From: Maliibacterium massiliense
Lineage (GTDB): Bacteria; Bacillota; Clostridia; Christensenellales; Maliibacteriaceae
Assembly: GCF_900604345.1 (NCBI RefSeq)
Contig: NZ_LR026983.1
Coordinates: forward strand, 1,922,001 to 1,986,000
Direction: 5' to 3'
DNA length: 64,000 bases
In this document: one piece after another, positions 50,922 to 62,771 of the stretch
Layout: every line of letters starts with the position of its first letter
How positions within the stretch are numbered: position 1 is the stretch's first letter
Made by a program: the position numbers and the translations under genes
Notes under the pieces: model-generated
The model's database searches: none
Told to the model about the DNA's origin: nothing
What the model saw: the letters and a program-made list of their open reading frames with translations, nothing else

Positions 50922-52082
50922 ATGGAAAACTGGTATGAAGAAAAAGACTTTTTGGAATGCGAGGAAGAAATCCCCGTGAAGGAATACGATATCACAGCAA
51001 CGCCCAATGACTTTAACGTGCAGACGCTCTACAGCTTAATCGACCATGGCGTCATCCAAATGCCGCCGTTCCAAAGGAATTATGTGTGGGATATCCGGCG
51101 CGCCTCCAAGCTGATTGAGTCGATCATACTGGGGCTTCCCATTCCCCAGCTGTTTCTCTACGAAAAAGGGCGCAATAATTTCTGGGTTATCGACGGCCAG
51201 CAGCGGCTGCTTTCGATCTACTTTTTTATGAAACAGCGCTTCCCAACAAAACGGGGACGGGTCTGTCTGCGGCAGTATCTGGCGGGTGATACGCAGATTG
51301 ACAGCAGCGTGCTTGCAAATGACGCGTACTTCAGCAATTTCAGCCTGCGACTCCCCGCGCCTGTTGCGCATGAGAAAAACAAGTTCAATAAGCTCAAATA
51401 TGAAACGCTGGGCGAGTACAAATATACCTTTGAAATCCTGCGCACCATCCGCTCTGTGGTGATCAAACAGAATGAGCCCAAGGACGATTCCTCGATATAT
51501 GAGATATTCAACCGTCTCAACACAGGCGGACAAAACCTCTCCACGCAGGAGATACGCATGAGCATGTATTATTCCGCCTTTTACCGCATGATCATTGAAC
51601 TCAACGAGGATGCGCGCTGGCGCAGGATCCTCAACCAGCAGTTTGCCGATGGGCACTTCCGCGACGTGGAAATCTTGATCCGCTGCTTTGCGATGCTCTT
51701 TCATCATGAAACCTACAGCGCCACAATCTCGCACTTCCTCAATGCTTTTTCCAAGGAGGCCAAACTGTTCTCTGAGGGGACGCTGCGCTATCTGCGGGAG
51801 CTGTTTGTATCCTTTCTAGATGCGGCGCAGGAACTAGACGCGGCGGATTTCAAGAACAAGGGCGGTCAGTTCTGGGTCTCCCTCTTTGAGTCTGTGTTCG
51901 TAGCCGCATGCCACACCTTTTTTCAGAGAAGAGAGCCGGTTCAGGGGAAGATCTCGCCGCGCCTAGTGCAGCAGCTGAAAAAAGACCCGGCGTTTGTGGC
52001 GGCCACGCAGCGGGATATTACCTCAAAAAACAACGTTGCAACGCGTATGGCCCGCGCAAAGGAACTGATCGCGCTGTCCTAG
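50922..52082 (+). CDS. DUF262 (GmrSD N-terminal, ParB-like) protein
   Basis: 386 residues from ATG 50922, with AAGGAGG upstream; the longer frame overlaps trpF and is rejected. The N-terminal DUF262 domain shows MPPFQRNYVWDIRRASKLIE and the nucleotide-site motif IDGQQRL (D91-R95), then FNRLNTGGQNLS. The usual DUF1524 HNH nuclease of GmrSD or SspE is missing; the C-terminal 150 residues are helical. A HEPN gene follows after 13 bases, possibly supplying the nuclease. About 260 bases upstream carry no recognised feature. Defence function is inference from family and pairing. Confidence 0.85.
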   Translation: MENWYEEKDFLECEEEIPVKEYDITATPNDFNVQTLYSLIDHGVIQMPPFQRNYVWDIRRASKLIESIILGLPIPQLFLYEKGRNNFWVIDGQQRLLSIYFFMKQRFPTKRGRVCLRQYLAGDTQIDSSVLANDAYFSNFSLRLPAPVAHEKNKFNKLKYETLGEYKYTFEILRTIRSVVIKQNEPKDDSSIYEIFNRLNTGGQNLSTQEIRMSMYYSAFYRMIIELNEDARWRRILNQQFADGHFRDVEILIRCFAMLFHHETYSATISHFLNAFSKEAKLFSEGTLRYLRELFVSFLDAAQELDAADFKNKGGQFWVSLFESVFVAACHTFFQRREPVQGKISPRLVQQLKKDPAFVAATQRDITSKNNVATRMARAKELIALS

Positions 52083-52095
52083 GGGGTGTGATCCA

Positions 52096-52611
52096 ATGCT
52101 TACAGCGCTTGTGAAGCTGGAAGAGGAGTACGAGGCATTGGTCGGTTTTCTGATGGCGAGGCAGGAGCTGTCGCTTGTCAACGCGGTAACGCACAACTAC
52201 CGCAAGACCTACCTGCTCTCGTGCGCGAGTTATTACGAAACCGAGATCCGGGATATCATCAAGGGCTTTATCCGTTGCCATTGTGATGACGCGCGTGTCT
52301 ACGAATTTGCCGTGCGCAAGGGCGTACAGCGGCAGTATCATACGTACTTCCGCTGGGAAGAGACAAACAATATCAACAGCTTTCTTAGCCTTTTTGGCGA
52401 AGGTTTTAAACAGACCGTGCTGGAAGAGATCCGGACCGATGCGCATCTGCGCGCGTGTGTGGGCGCATTTTTAACCATTGGCAGGGAGCGCAACGCGATG
52501 ATGCATGAAAATTACATTACCTATCCGCTGGACAAGACCTTTGAGGAGCTGAAATTGCTCAACAGGCGCGCATACCAATTCGTTACGTATCTGAAAGAGC
52601 AGTTTACCTGA
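52096..52611 (+). CDS. HEPN-domain protein, likely RNase partner of the DUF262 protein
   Basis: 171 all-helical residues. The HEPN motif R-x4-H is R132 to H137 in ERNAMMHENY, followed by the long C-terminal helix, as in the RiboL-PSP/MAE_28990-type HEPN group. Such domains are metal-independent RNases in abortive-infection systems. Starts 13 bases after the DUF262 gene and shares its terminator. Confidence 0.8.
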   Translation: MLTALVKLEEEYEALVGFLMARQELSLVNAVTHNYRKTYLLSCASYYETEIRDIIKGFIRCHCDDARVYEFAVRKGVQRQYHTYFRWEETNNINSFLSLFGEGFKQTVLEEIRTDAHLRACVGAFLTIGRERNAMMHENYITYPLDKTFEELKLLNRRAYQFVTYLKEQFT

Positions 52612-52620
52612 ACACCAAAT

Positions 52621-52658
52621 AAAAGGGCAGATACCTTTTACGGGCATCTGTCCTTTTC
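52621..52658 (+). terminator. Terminator of the DUF262-HEPN pair
   Basis: AAAAGGGCAGAT pairs with ATCTGTCCTTTT, then CTT. It also faces the end of the minus-strand EndoQ-UvrD gene. Confidence 0.8.
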
Positions 52659-52674
52659 TTGCGCCGGTATACGC

Positions 52675-55600
52675 TTAAAAGAGCCGCATCTGCGCGCCCT
52701 CTGGGCCCGGGTGATGGGGCGCGACATTGCCCCGCACCACCCCCCTTTGGGGCAGGGCCTCCAGAAATGCGGAGGGCTCCGGACCGCTGAGCAGCACCAG
52801 CTCGTCGCGCGCGCGGGTCATGCCCACGTAAAACAGCCGTCGCTCCTCGCTGATATCGACGGCGTGGCGCGCGCTCTCCAGCGGGATGCATCCCTTGCGC
52901 ACACCGCAGAGGAATACCACGGGAAATTCTAGCCCCTTGGCGGCGTGCAGGGTCATCAGCGTCACCGCGCCGGCAGCGTAGGCAGGCAGGGCGCTGCGCT
53001 CCACATCGCGCTCCTGGCCCAGCGTGAGGGTCTGTAGAAACGAGGCCATGTCCTTATGGAAAACCGCCATGTGCAGCAGGCGCGTAAAGGGCTCGTGTTC
53101 GCCCAGTGCCATCTCGTCCGCCCAGGCCTCCAGCAGCGCGCGGGGCCTGTCCCTGCCCACGTGCGCTGCGTAAGCCCGCAGCCTGCGCGTCCATGGCGAA
53201 AGGGGGCTCCAGGCATCCGCAGCGGCGCAGCGCGCATCGATCTGGTCGGGCGTGGGCGCGCCCTGGGGTGCGTCCTGCCAGGCAGCCGCGCAGCGCGCCG
53301 CGAGATCGGCCGGCACCTTGCCCAGCGTCTTGAGGCAATAGGTGAGAGAGGCAGTGTCCTGCCCGTCGAGCAAAAAACGGAAAAAGCACAGCGTGGCCCG
53401 CACGCTGGGGTCGGCCAAACAGTCGTCCCGGCCCGCCACCACATAGGGAATACTCTCTTTGCGCAGGCATTTTTCCAGCAGCGCCGCCTGGCGGTGGGTG
53501 CGGTACAGCACGCAAATATCCGAAAAACCCCGCTGCGGCGCATCCTCGATGCGGCCTGCGTACGCCTCGGCGTCGAGCATATCGATGCCCCCAACCATGC
53601 GGTTGATCTCCTTGGCGAGGAAGATGCCCTCGGAAAGCTCGGTGGGCGCGCGCAGCAGGCGCACGGGCATACCATCCGGCCGCTGGGCGACGAGCGTGCG
53701 CGCCTGTCCGCCGTTATGCGCGATGATGGGCAGGGCGCAGGCCAGCACCTGGGGCGTGGAGCGGTAGTTTTCCACCAGGCGGATGGTGCAAAGATCGGGC
53801 GCGTCCTGCGCCAGGCGCGCAAAGCACTGCGCGTCCGAGCCGCGGAAGCCGTAGATGGACTGATCGGGATCGCCGATGACGAACAGGCGGCCTTCAGGTG
53901 CGCGCCACGACTGTACCAGCTGGTACTGCAGCGCGTTGATGTCCTGAAACTCGTCCACCAACAGATGCGTGCAGGGACGCTTGCGCCGCAGCGCCTTGCC
54001 CGCATCGCCCGTCCAGAGGTCCCGCGCCTCGCACAGTAGGTCGTCAAAATCCAGCCGCCCCTGCGCGCGTACCAGCGCGTTATAGTGCGCGAAGGCCTCG
54101 TTTGAGAGGGCATATTGCGGCGCGACGCCGCTCTTTTTTTGGCTAACTGCGGCAAGCAGGGTGCGTGCCGAACAGTCCAGATCAAGCGCGCGCACGGTCC
54201 TTTGAGCCAGTTCCTCCGCTTCAAAGGGGTCAAGCAGGCGCACGGGCCCGCGCTGCGCCTGCAGCTGCTCCAGGCAGATGGCGTGGAAGGTGCCGATGGT
54301 CATGGCGCGCACGGTGCGCTTGTTTGCAAAGTGCTGCTCCAGGCGCGCGCGCATCTCGCCGGCCGCCTTGTTGGTGAATGTCACCGCGGTAATGTGAGAC
54401 GGCTTGACGCCGCATTGCTCCACCAGATAGGCGATGCGAGCCACCAGCGTACCGGTCTTGCCTGTTCCGGGGCCGGCGATGATGGCCACCGTGCCGGCGC
54501 TGGCGGTGACGGCGGCGCGCTGCGCCTCGTTGAGCCCCTCCAGCAGTGCGCGCGCTTCGGGCGCACAGACAGAGGGGGCTACCTCCTGTGCCGCGTCCTT
54601 GGCGGGGGAGGGCGCACGCTTTGCACGGGCCTTTTTCGGCGCGGGCGCAATATCCGCAAGCAGGCTGAGCTGCCCCTGCAAAGCATCGATTTCCTCTTGT
54701 CCGAGCAGACCGATGGTGCCGTAGCGGCCGTCAAACCCCGCGCTGCGCTGGACCTGGCCCAGGCGCAGGCGACGGATACCCTCCGCCACGCAGGGGCCGG
54801 CCACGCGCGCGATGTCCTCCTGCGGCGCCTGGCGCAGGATGTGGAATTCCGCCCCCAGCGCGCGCAGCATCGCTTCATACTGCTGCGCCACCTTTTTGCC
54901 CGCGGCCGCCGCGCCCGTGGAGGCGGCGATTACCTCGCCCAGGGGCACCAGGCTTTCAAAGGGCAGGGCGTCGGGCCGCACAAAGCCCTCCGGACGGTCA
55001 GCCAGCGCCTCCACGCGGTGCAGCACGCCCACCGTCAGTTTTTTGCCGCAGACCGGGCAGCGCCCGCCACAGGCGATGGTCTCGGCGGGCGTCAGGCACA
55101 CGTCGCAGTTGCGGTGGCCGTCCAAATGGTACTTGCCTTCCTCGGGAAAGAACTCGATGGTGCCGGCAAACCCGCCCGCGCGACCCGTCTGGATGGCGCG
55201 GGCAATGTCCGGATAGGAAAGACCGCACGCAAGCAGATTGGCCTCGCGCCCCAGCTTGGCGGGGGAATGCGCGTCGGAGTTGGAGACGAGCGTGTAGCCG
55301 TCCAGCGCCGAGAGGCGGGCGTTCATAGGCGGGTCGGAGGAAAGCCCCGTCTCCAGCGCGTGGATGTGGCCACGCAGGTCCCCAAAGCATTCCTCGATGG
55401 TGTCGAACCCCGAAAAAGCGCCGAACAGGGAAAAGTGAGGCGTCCAGATGTGGGCGGGGATGAACACCGCCTCGGGGCAGGCCTCCAGGGTGATCTCAAG
55501 CAGGTCTCGAGCGTCCAATCCCAAAATGGGACGGCCGTCGGAATGGATGTTGCCGATGGCCTCCAGCTTTTGCGCGAGAATGTCAGCCGCCTCCAGGCTG

Positions 55601-55929
55601 GGCAGAAGAATCAGGCTATGCACTTTGCGCACGCGTCCGCCCCTTTTGTAGATGGAGCTGATCTCGCCCGTGACCATAAAACGGGGCAGCGCATCGTCCG
55701 TGGCGGCGCCATCGAGCAGGCGCAATGCGCTCTGCAGGGTGTAGAGCCCCTGCTCCGCGGGAACGAGCTGCTCTTTGAGCAGCGCGCGCCAGGCCGGATG
55801 GGTAAAGTCGCCCGTGCCCACCACGTCGATGCCCTTGCGCCGCGCCCATAGATCCAAATGCGCGGGCACGCTCTGGCTGCTCGTGGCGCGGGAATATTTG
55901 GAGTGGATATGTAAATCAGCGATCAACAT
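52675..55929 (-). CDS. Endonuclease Q (PHP) fused to UvrD-type helicase
   Basis: 1084 residues. The N-terminal half is EndoQ, which nicks 5' of deaminated bases: PHP motifs DLHIHSKYS, GTGDFTHP and SNSDAHS, and the zinc cysteines CDVC and CPVC at about 290-315. The C-terminal half is a superfamily 1A helicase: Q-motif LNEAQRAAV, Walker A GPGTGKTGT at about residue 485, LVDEFQDINALQY, GDPDQSIYGFRGSD and motif VI YVGMTRARDEL. ATG at 55929 is preferred over 55947 because GAGGTG is 7 bases upstream. The fusion suggests nicking and unwinding from uracil or hypoxanthine sites in one chain. Confidence 0.92.
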   Translation of the reverse strand: MLIADLHIHSKYSRATSSQSVPAHLDLWARRKGIDVVGTGDFTHPAWRALLKEQLVPAEQGLYTLQSALRLLDGAATDDALPRFMVTGEISSIYKRGGRVRKVHSLILLPSLEAADILAQKLEAIGNIHSDGRPILGLDARDLLEITLEACPEAVFIPAHIWTPHFSLFGAFSGFDTIEECFGDLRGHIHALETGLSSDPPMNARLSALDGYTLVSNSDAHSPAKLGREANLLACGLSYPDIARAIQTGRAGGFAGTIEFFPEEGKYHLDGHRNCDVCLTPAETIACGGRCPVCGKKLTVGVLHRVEALADRPEGFVRPDALPFESLVPLGEVIAASTGAAAAGKKVAQQYEAMLRALGAEFHILRQAPQEDIARVAGPCVAEGIRRLRLGQVQRSAGFDGRYGTIGLLGQEEIDALQGQLSLLADIAPAPKKARAKRAPSPAKDAAQEVAPSVCAPEARALLEGLNEAQRAAVTASAGTVAIIAGPGTGKTGTLVARIAYLVEQCGVKPSHITAVTFTNKAAGEMRARLEQHFANKRTVRAMTIGTFHAICLEQLQAQRGPVRLLDPFEAEELAQRTVRALDLDCSARTLLAAVSQKKSGVAPQYALSNEAFAHYNALVRAQGRLDFDDLLCEARDLWTGDAGKALRRKRPCTHLLVDEFQDINALQYQLVQSWRAPEGRLFVIGDPDQSIYGFRGSDAQCFARLAQDAPDLCTIRLVENYRSTPQVLACALPIIAHNGGQARTLVAQRPDGMPVRLLRAPTELSEGIFLAKEINRMVGGIDMLDAEAYAGRIEDAPQRGFSDICVLYRTHRQAALLEKCLRKESIPYVVAGRDDCLADPSVRATLCFFRFLLDGQDTASLTYCLKTLGKVPADLAARCAAAWQDAPQGAPTPDQIDARCAAADAWSPLSPWTRRLRAYAAHVGRDRPRALLEAWADEMALGEHEPFTRLLHMAVFHKDMASFLQTLTLGQERDVERSALPAYAAGAVTLMTLHAAKGLEFPVVFLCGVRKGCIPLESARHAVDISEERRLFYVGMTRARDELVLLSGPEPSAFLEALPQRGVVRGNVAPHHPGPEGAQMRLF

Positions 55930-56078
55930 GCAATACACCTCGCGCATAATATGAAGAAACCACTCTCATCATAGCGTTTTTGCGCCAGGGGCGCAAATGA
56001 CGCGGCTTGACGGGTAAAACAGGGGCGGATATGATGGGATTAGCGAGAAGCTGCGCTGGAAAGGAGCCTGGTGCAACA

Positions 56079-56417
56079 ATGAAGGTGCTCTATCATGTGG
56101 ACGAGCGGGAACGCTGGGGCATGCTGCTGGGCAATGTCGCCAACATGCTGGCGTACGCAAAGGAGCAGGGCACGCCCTTTGCGATCGAGGTGGTGGCAAA
56201 CGGCCCCGCGGTGCAGGATCTGGTGGCGCAACAAAGCGCGCTGGAGGATCGACTTGCGCAGATCTGCGCGCAGGCGCGCATCTGCGCGTGCAACAACGCC
56301 CTTGGCATGTTCGGCATCGCGCCCGAAACCCTCTATTCCTTTGTGCGCGTAGTGCCCGCGGGCGTGGTGGAGATCGCCGCGCGCCAGCAGGAGGGCTACG
56401 CGTACATCAAGCCGTAG
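56079..56417 (+). CDS. DsrE/F-like small protein
   Basis: 112 residues from ATG 56079: KVLYHVDERERWGMLLGNVA, then FAIEVVANGPAV and RICACNNALGMFGI, the pattern of DsrE/F-like sulfur-relay or unknown-function proteins. The cysteine in ICACNNAL sits at the usual reactive place. The ribosome site AAAGGAG is about 12 bases away, rather far; a longer in-frame start at 56007 cannot be fully excluded. Confidence 0.75.
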   Translation: MKVLYHVDERERWGMLLGNVANMLAYAKEQGTPFAIEVVANGPAVQDLVAQQSALEDRLAQICAQARICACNNALGMFGIAPETLYSFVRVVPAGVVEIAARQQEGYAYIKP

Positions 56418-56516
56418 GGTGGCGCAGTGCGCGTGGGGTAAAATAACCGCGGTTTTTTGAAGACGCAATGCGCGTGGCGCTCGTTGTATAGGGTATAATA
56501 CCTTTACGGCGGAATC

Positions 56517-56545
56517 TTGACGCGGTATCCAGAAGATGGTACTAT
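56517..56545 (+). promoter_or_regulatory. Probable promoter of pgsA
   Basis: TTGACG at 56517-56522 and TACTAT at 56540-56545, spacer 17. A TATAAT also occurs at 56494-56499 but lacks a good -35 box. Confidence 0.6.
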
Positions 56546-56621
56546 TTGATAAGTATCTGTGCCGCAGGCCGGCTTTTTTCGTGTAAGCGAGCGCTGCAAT
56601 AGTTTTGAGGGAGATTCGCGC

Positions 56622-57194
56622 ATGTCTGAGAAGAAACCCAATATTTGGGACAACGTATGGACCGTTCCCAATATATTATCGATGATCCGTCTGCTGCTGA
56701 TCCCCCTGGCGGTGTATTTCTTTTATCTGGACTGGCCTATGGCGGCGCTGGGCGTCTACGTATTTGCCAGCGCAACGGATCTGGTGGATGGGTATATCGC
56801 GCGGCATTACAACCAGATCAGCCCCCTGGGCAAGCTGCTTGACCCGCTGGCGGATAAGCTGATGCTCATCACGGTGCTGTGGTGCCTGGGCGCGCGCGGC
56901 GATACGCCGATGTGGGTGGCGTATGTGGTCATCATCAAGGAGCTGGCGATGATCGTAGGCGGCGGCTTTATGTACAAAAAGCTGGATACCGTGGTCTACG
57001 CCAACTGGTTGGGCAAGGGCGCGACGGCGACCTTTACCGTGGCGGTGATTTTAAGTTTTTTTCACGATATGGTCGCACCTGTCGATACGGTGCTGATGTA
57101 CGTGGCGTTGGGCGTCTCCATCGTGGCAATGCTTTTTTATGCCTACAGCAACCTGTACCGCGGCATCCGCGGCAAATCCAGGGATCAGCATTGA
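56622..57194 (+). CDS. pgsA: CDP-diacylglycerol-glycerol-3-phosphate 3-phosphatidyltransferase
   Basis: Membrane enzyme making phosphatidylglycerol phosphate. 190 residues with four or more membrane segments and the CDP-alcohol phosphotransferase motif D-G-A-R-G-D-D in DLVDGYIARHYNQISPLG followed by KLLDPLADK. ATG at 56622 has GAGGGAG upstream. The gene overlaps the -35 box of the valS promoter at its stop codon. Confidence 0.9.
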   Translation: MSEKKPNIWDNVWTVPNILSMIRLLLIPLAVYFFYLDWPMAALGVYVFASATDLVDGYIARHYNQISPLGKLLDPLADKLMLITVLWCLGARGDTPMWVAYVVIIKELAMIVGGGFMYKKLDTVVYANWLGKGATATFTVAVILSFFHDMVAPVDTVLMYVALGVSIVAMLFYAYSNLYRGIRGKSRDQH

Positions 57195-57218
57195 CAAAAG
57201 CCGTCTGCGCGGTATAAT
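57191..57218 (+). promoter_or_regulatory. Promoter of the valS T-box leader
   Basis: TTGACA at 57191-57196, including the pgsA stop TGA, and TATAAT at 57213-57218, spacer 16. Confidence 0.82.
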
Positions 57219-57234
57219 AAACCCATCGTGAAAA

Positions 57235-57494
57235 GCCGATGAAACAGGAGGAGTACGCAAAAAAAGCCGGCGCAAAAGAGAGTTGCCCCCATGGCTGAAA
57301 GGGCAAGGGCGCAAAAAGGGCGTTTGCGGAAGGTCGCCTGCAGAGGCGCATAAAACGGGGGCCATGCCTCCGTTTGCCGGGAGCCGCCCGTTAGCGCGGC
57401 GCATGCTAGAGTGGATGGCGCGCCTGCGCGCCGTCAAAAAAGGTGGTACCGCGAAACCGTTTTCGTCCTTTTGACGAAAGACGGTTTTTTCTTT
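57235..57494 (+). ncRNA. T-box riboswitch before valS, probably tRNA-Val
   Basis: Stem I signs: GGAGGAGTACG, AGAGAG, and the apical GGCTGAAAGGGCA. A GTC near 57335 could be the valine specifier. The T-box bulge AAGGTGGTACCGCG ends at 57453. The terminator AACCGTTTTCGTC / GACGAAAGACGGTT with TTTTTTC follows. Another 165 bases of leader separate it from valS. Confidence 0.9.
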
Positions 57495-57659
57495 TGGCGG
57501 GCCGCGCCAAAGCGCGGGGGCAAACCGCCTCGATCAGGCGCATATGGCAGCGGGGAAGGCGGATACAAGGGCCCCTTGGCGCAAAAAATGCGCAGGCGCC
57601 GCAACGCCGCCACAGCCAAAACGGAGAAAAAATGCATTATGTAGAGGGGAGAATCATCC

Positions 57660-60302
<2,643 letters not shown>

Positions 60303-60312
60303 GAGACAGCAC

Positions 60313-61620
60313 ATGAACAATACAATGACATACGATGCGGCGCTTGCCTTTATCCACACCTGTAAGATGCGTGGAGGCCACAAGGACGGCCTTGCGGGCA
60401 TGCGCCGGCTGCTGGCGCGCTTGGGCAACCCTGAGCGCGCTTTTCCCAGCGTGCACGTGGCGGGCACCAACGGCAAGGGATCGGTGTGTTGCTACGCAGC
60501 ATCGGCGCTTTCCGCCTGCGGCTACAGGGTGGGGCTCTACACCTCCCCCTATCTGGAGGTGTTCAACGAGCGCGTGCGCGTGCAGGGGGAAAGTATACCG
60601 AACGGGGAGCTGGCTCGCCTGACGGGCATCGTGCGGGACGCGTGCGCCGCACTGGTAGACGCGGGGCATCCACACCCCTCGGAGTTTGAGGTGGTCACCG
60701 CCATCGGCTTTCTCTACATGCAGGCATGCAAAGTGGATATCGCCGTGGTGGAGGTGGGCCTGGGAGGCCGCTTGGACCCCACCAACGTGCTCGCGCCCGA
60801 GGTGTGCGCCATCACTGCCATCGGCATGGACCACATGCAGTACCTGGGCGACACCGTGGAAAAAATCGCGGGGGAAAAGGCGGGCATCATCAAGCGGGAT
60901 ACGCCTGTGGTGCTGGGCGCGCAGCGCCATGGCGCCGCGCATGACGTGCTGGTCAGGGCCGCCGCGAATCAAAATGCGCCCCTGTGGGATACCGCGCAAG
61001 GGGTATACGGGAACGCGGTGCTGAGCATGCGCGGCACGCGCTTTGATTACGCCCTGCGGGGCCATGCGCTGCGCGGCGTGCAGCTGGGCATGGTGGGAAG
61101 TTACCAGGTGGAAAACGCCGCCTGCGCGCTGGGCGTGCTGTGGGCGCTGACGGAAAAGGGCTGGCGCATCGATGCGGACGCCGTGCGCGCAGGGCTTGGA
61201 AAGGCGCGCTGGCCGGGACGGCTGGAGTGGCTGGATACGCCCGTGCCCACGCTGCTTGACGGCGCGCACAATGCCGATGGCGCGCGGCAGCTGTGCGCAT
61301 ATTTAGAGGCGTTTTTAGCGGTCAAACGCGTGGCGCTGGTGTGCGCGGTGATGCAGGACAAGGCGTACGAAGCGATGGTGGATATGCTCGCCCCGCGCGC
61401 AGCGCGGGCCTATTGCGCGTGTGTGATGCCCCCGCGCGGCCTGCCTGCCGATACGCTCGCCGCGCGTTTTGCTGCCCACGGTTGTCCGGCGCAGGCCTGC
61501 GCAAGCGTGCGGGAGGCGCTTGCGCGCGCCCAGCGCGCGGATGTGGACGCGCTCGTGGTGTGCGGCTCGCTCTACCTGGTGGGGGAAGCGCGCACGCTGC
61601 TGCGGCGGATGTTTTCCTGA
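60313..61620 (+). CDS. folC: Bifunctional folylpolyglutamate synthase / dihydrofolate synthase
   Basis: Adds glutamate to folates. 435 residues from ATG 60313; P-loop GTNGKGSVCCY at about residues 48-58, omega-loop region and the Mur-ligase motif VVEVGLGGRLDPTNV, then LLDGAHNADGARQL. Downstream of valS by 10 bases, the common clostridial valS-folC order, so under the T-box as well. Confidence 0.95.
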   Translation: MNNTMTYDAALAFIHTCKMRGGHKDGLAGMRRLLARLGNPERAFPSVHVAGTNGKGSVCCYAASALSACGYRVGLYTSPYLEVFNERVRVQGESIPNGELARLTGIVRDACAALVDAGHPHPSEFEVVTAIGFLYMQACKVDIAVVEVGLGGRLDPTNVLAPEVCAITAIGMDHMQYLGDTVEKIAGEKAGIIKRDTPVVLGAQRHGAAHDVLVRAAANQNAPLWDTAQGVYGNAVLSMRGTRFDYALRGHALRGVQLGMVGSYQVENAACALGVLWALTEKGWRIDADAVRAGLGKARWPGRLEWLDTPVPTLLDGAHNADGARQLCAYLEAFLAVKRVALVCAVMQDKAYEAMVDMLAPRAARAYCACVMPPRGLPADTLAARFAAHGCPAQACASVREALARAQRADVDALVVCGSLYLVGEARTLLRRMFS

Positions 61621-61682
61621 GACACAATTGGACGGCTCAGAGGTGCGGCAGCATAGAAGAATAAACGGGTGTTTGACACAAC

Positions 61683-61717
61683 AAAAAAAGCAGGCGTTTT
61701 AAAACGTCTGCTTTTTT
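61683..61717. terminator. Bidirectional terminator between folC and the HAAS-domain gene
   Basis: AAAAAAAGCAGGCGTTTT pairs with AAAACGTCTGCTTTTTT. Confidence 0.88.
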
Positions 61718-61733
61718 GCTTCGCGCTACGCGC

Positions 61734-62771
61734 CTACGCCGCTGGGAAGACCCGGTAGCGCAGGGTTTTGTACCACAGCTCTACGGTATCAATCACAAAG
61801 GCAAATATCATAATGCCCACCAGCGCCTGTTTGGCGATGCCGATAATCATGGGCGCGTTCATCGCGGGCACCAGGGCCTGAACTTCTGCGGTGAGCGCGG
61901 GGTTCCAGATCGCGCCGCCCGCGTATGTAAGCGAAAGCACGCTCAGCGTGAGTGCGGCGATGTTGAGCGCGAGCGTCGCCACCGCAAGGCGGATGGTGTA
62001 GCGTCCCTCCAGCAGCGTCAAAATGTCGCGCAGGATGCTGCAGCCGATGCTGATGTTGATCAAAAGAAGCAGGCGGGGCAGCATCTCCATATTAAAGAGG
62101 GGGATGACGTGCAGCGCGCCGTCCTGCATGGTGTAAATGCCAAAGATGTGGGGCGCGGCGTTGAACAGCACCAGAAACAGCACCGAAAAGACGATGCCCA
62201 CAATCGCGCCGCCGCGGCTGATGATCGCCTTACGCACGGGCGCCTCGGCAAGGTCTTCCGGGTCCCAGGCGGGCGGAACGGGCCTGCGCTTGCTGGAGGC
62301 GTCGTATACGCGCTCGATGGCGGCAAAGATGAGCGTGATACAGCCAAAGGCGCTTATCAGCCCTCCCAGCACCTTGCCGATGGCCTGGCCGATGATGGCG
62401 GGAACCTGCTCCAGCGCGAACTGGGCGCGCAGCAGTTCCACGATCGCAAAGACCGCAATGCCGATGCCCACCGCGCACAGCGCGATACGCAGCACCCGCA
62501 CGTAATGGTTGTACCATACCGGCCCGATCAGGTACCCCTTGCCGCCGGTGTACTGGCGGGCAAGGGCCATGGGATCGCCCAGGGTCTTGAGCACGCGCGC
62601 CATGTCCGCTTTGGAGACAGGGCTTGGCGGCGCCGCTTCCTCCAGCATATCGTCGATGAGGGTGTCCAGCTCGCGGCGGGTCTCCTCGCGCTGCCGTTCA
62701 GGCAGGCGCATCACCACGCAGTAGATGTAGTTTTCTTTCATGGCCGTAGCCTTGGGTTCCAGCGTCTTCAT
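61734..62771 (-). CDS. HAAS/DUF1700-type membrane protein
   Basis: 345 residues. An N-terminal helical HAAS-like domain (about 10-75, with LPERQREETRRELDTLIDDM and LGDPMALARQY) is followed by six membrane segments, starting VLRIALCAVGIGIAVFAIVEL. Such proteins pair with PadR regulators and respond to envelope or antibiotic stress. ATG at 62771 overlaps the padR stop by 4 bases and has AGGAAG upstream; the longer frame runs into padR. Exact role unknown. Confidence 0.8.
   Translation of the reverse strand: MKTLEPKATAMKENYIYCVVMRLPERQREETRRELDTLIDDMLEEAAPPSPVSKADMARVLKTLGDPMALARQYTGGKGYLIGPVWYNHYVRVLRIALCAVGIGIAVFAIVELLRAQFALEQVPAIIGQAIGKVLGGLISAFGCITLIFAAIERVYDASSKRRPVPPAWDPEDLAEAPVRKAIISRGGAIVGIVFSVLFLVLFNAAPHIFGIYTMQDGALHVIPLFNMEMLPRLLLLINISIGCSILRDILTLLEGRYTIRLAVATLALNIAALTLSVLSLTYAGGAIWNPALTAEVQALVPAMNAPMIIGIAKQALVGIMIFAFVIDTVELWYKTLRYRVFPAA

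Noticed and set aside
53056..55851. Long plus-strand frames opposite the EndoQ-UvrD gene
   Set aside because: Low-complexity Arg/Gln/His translations with no motifs; the minus strand carries all PHP and helicase motifs.
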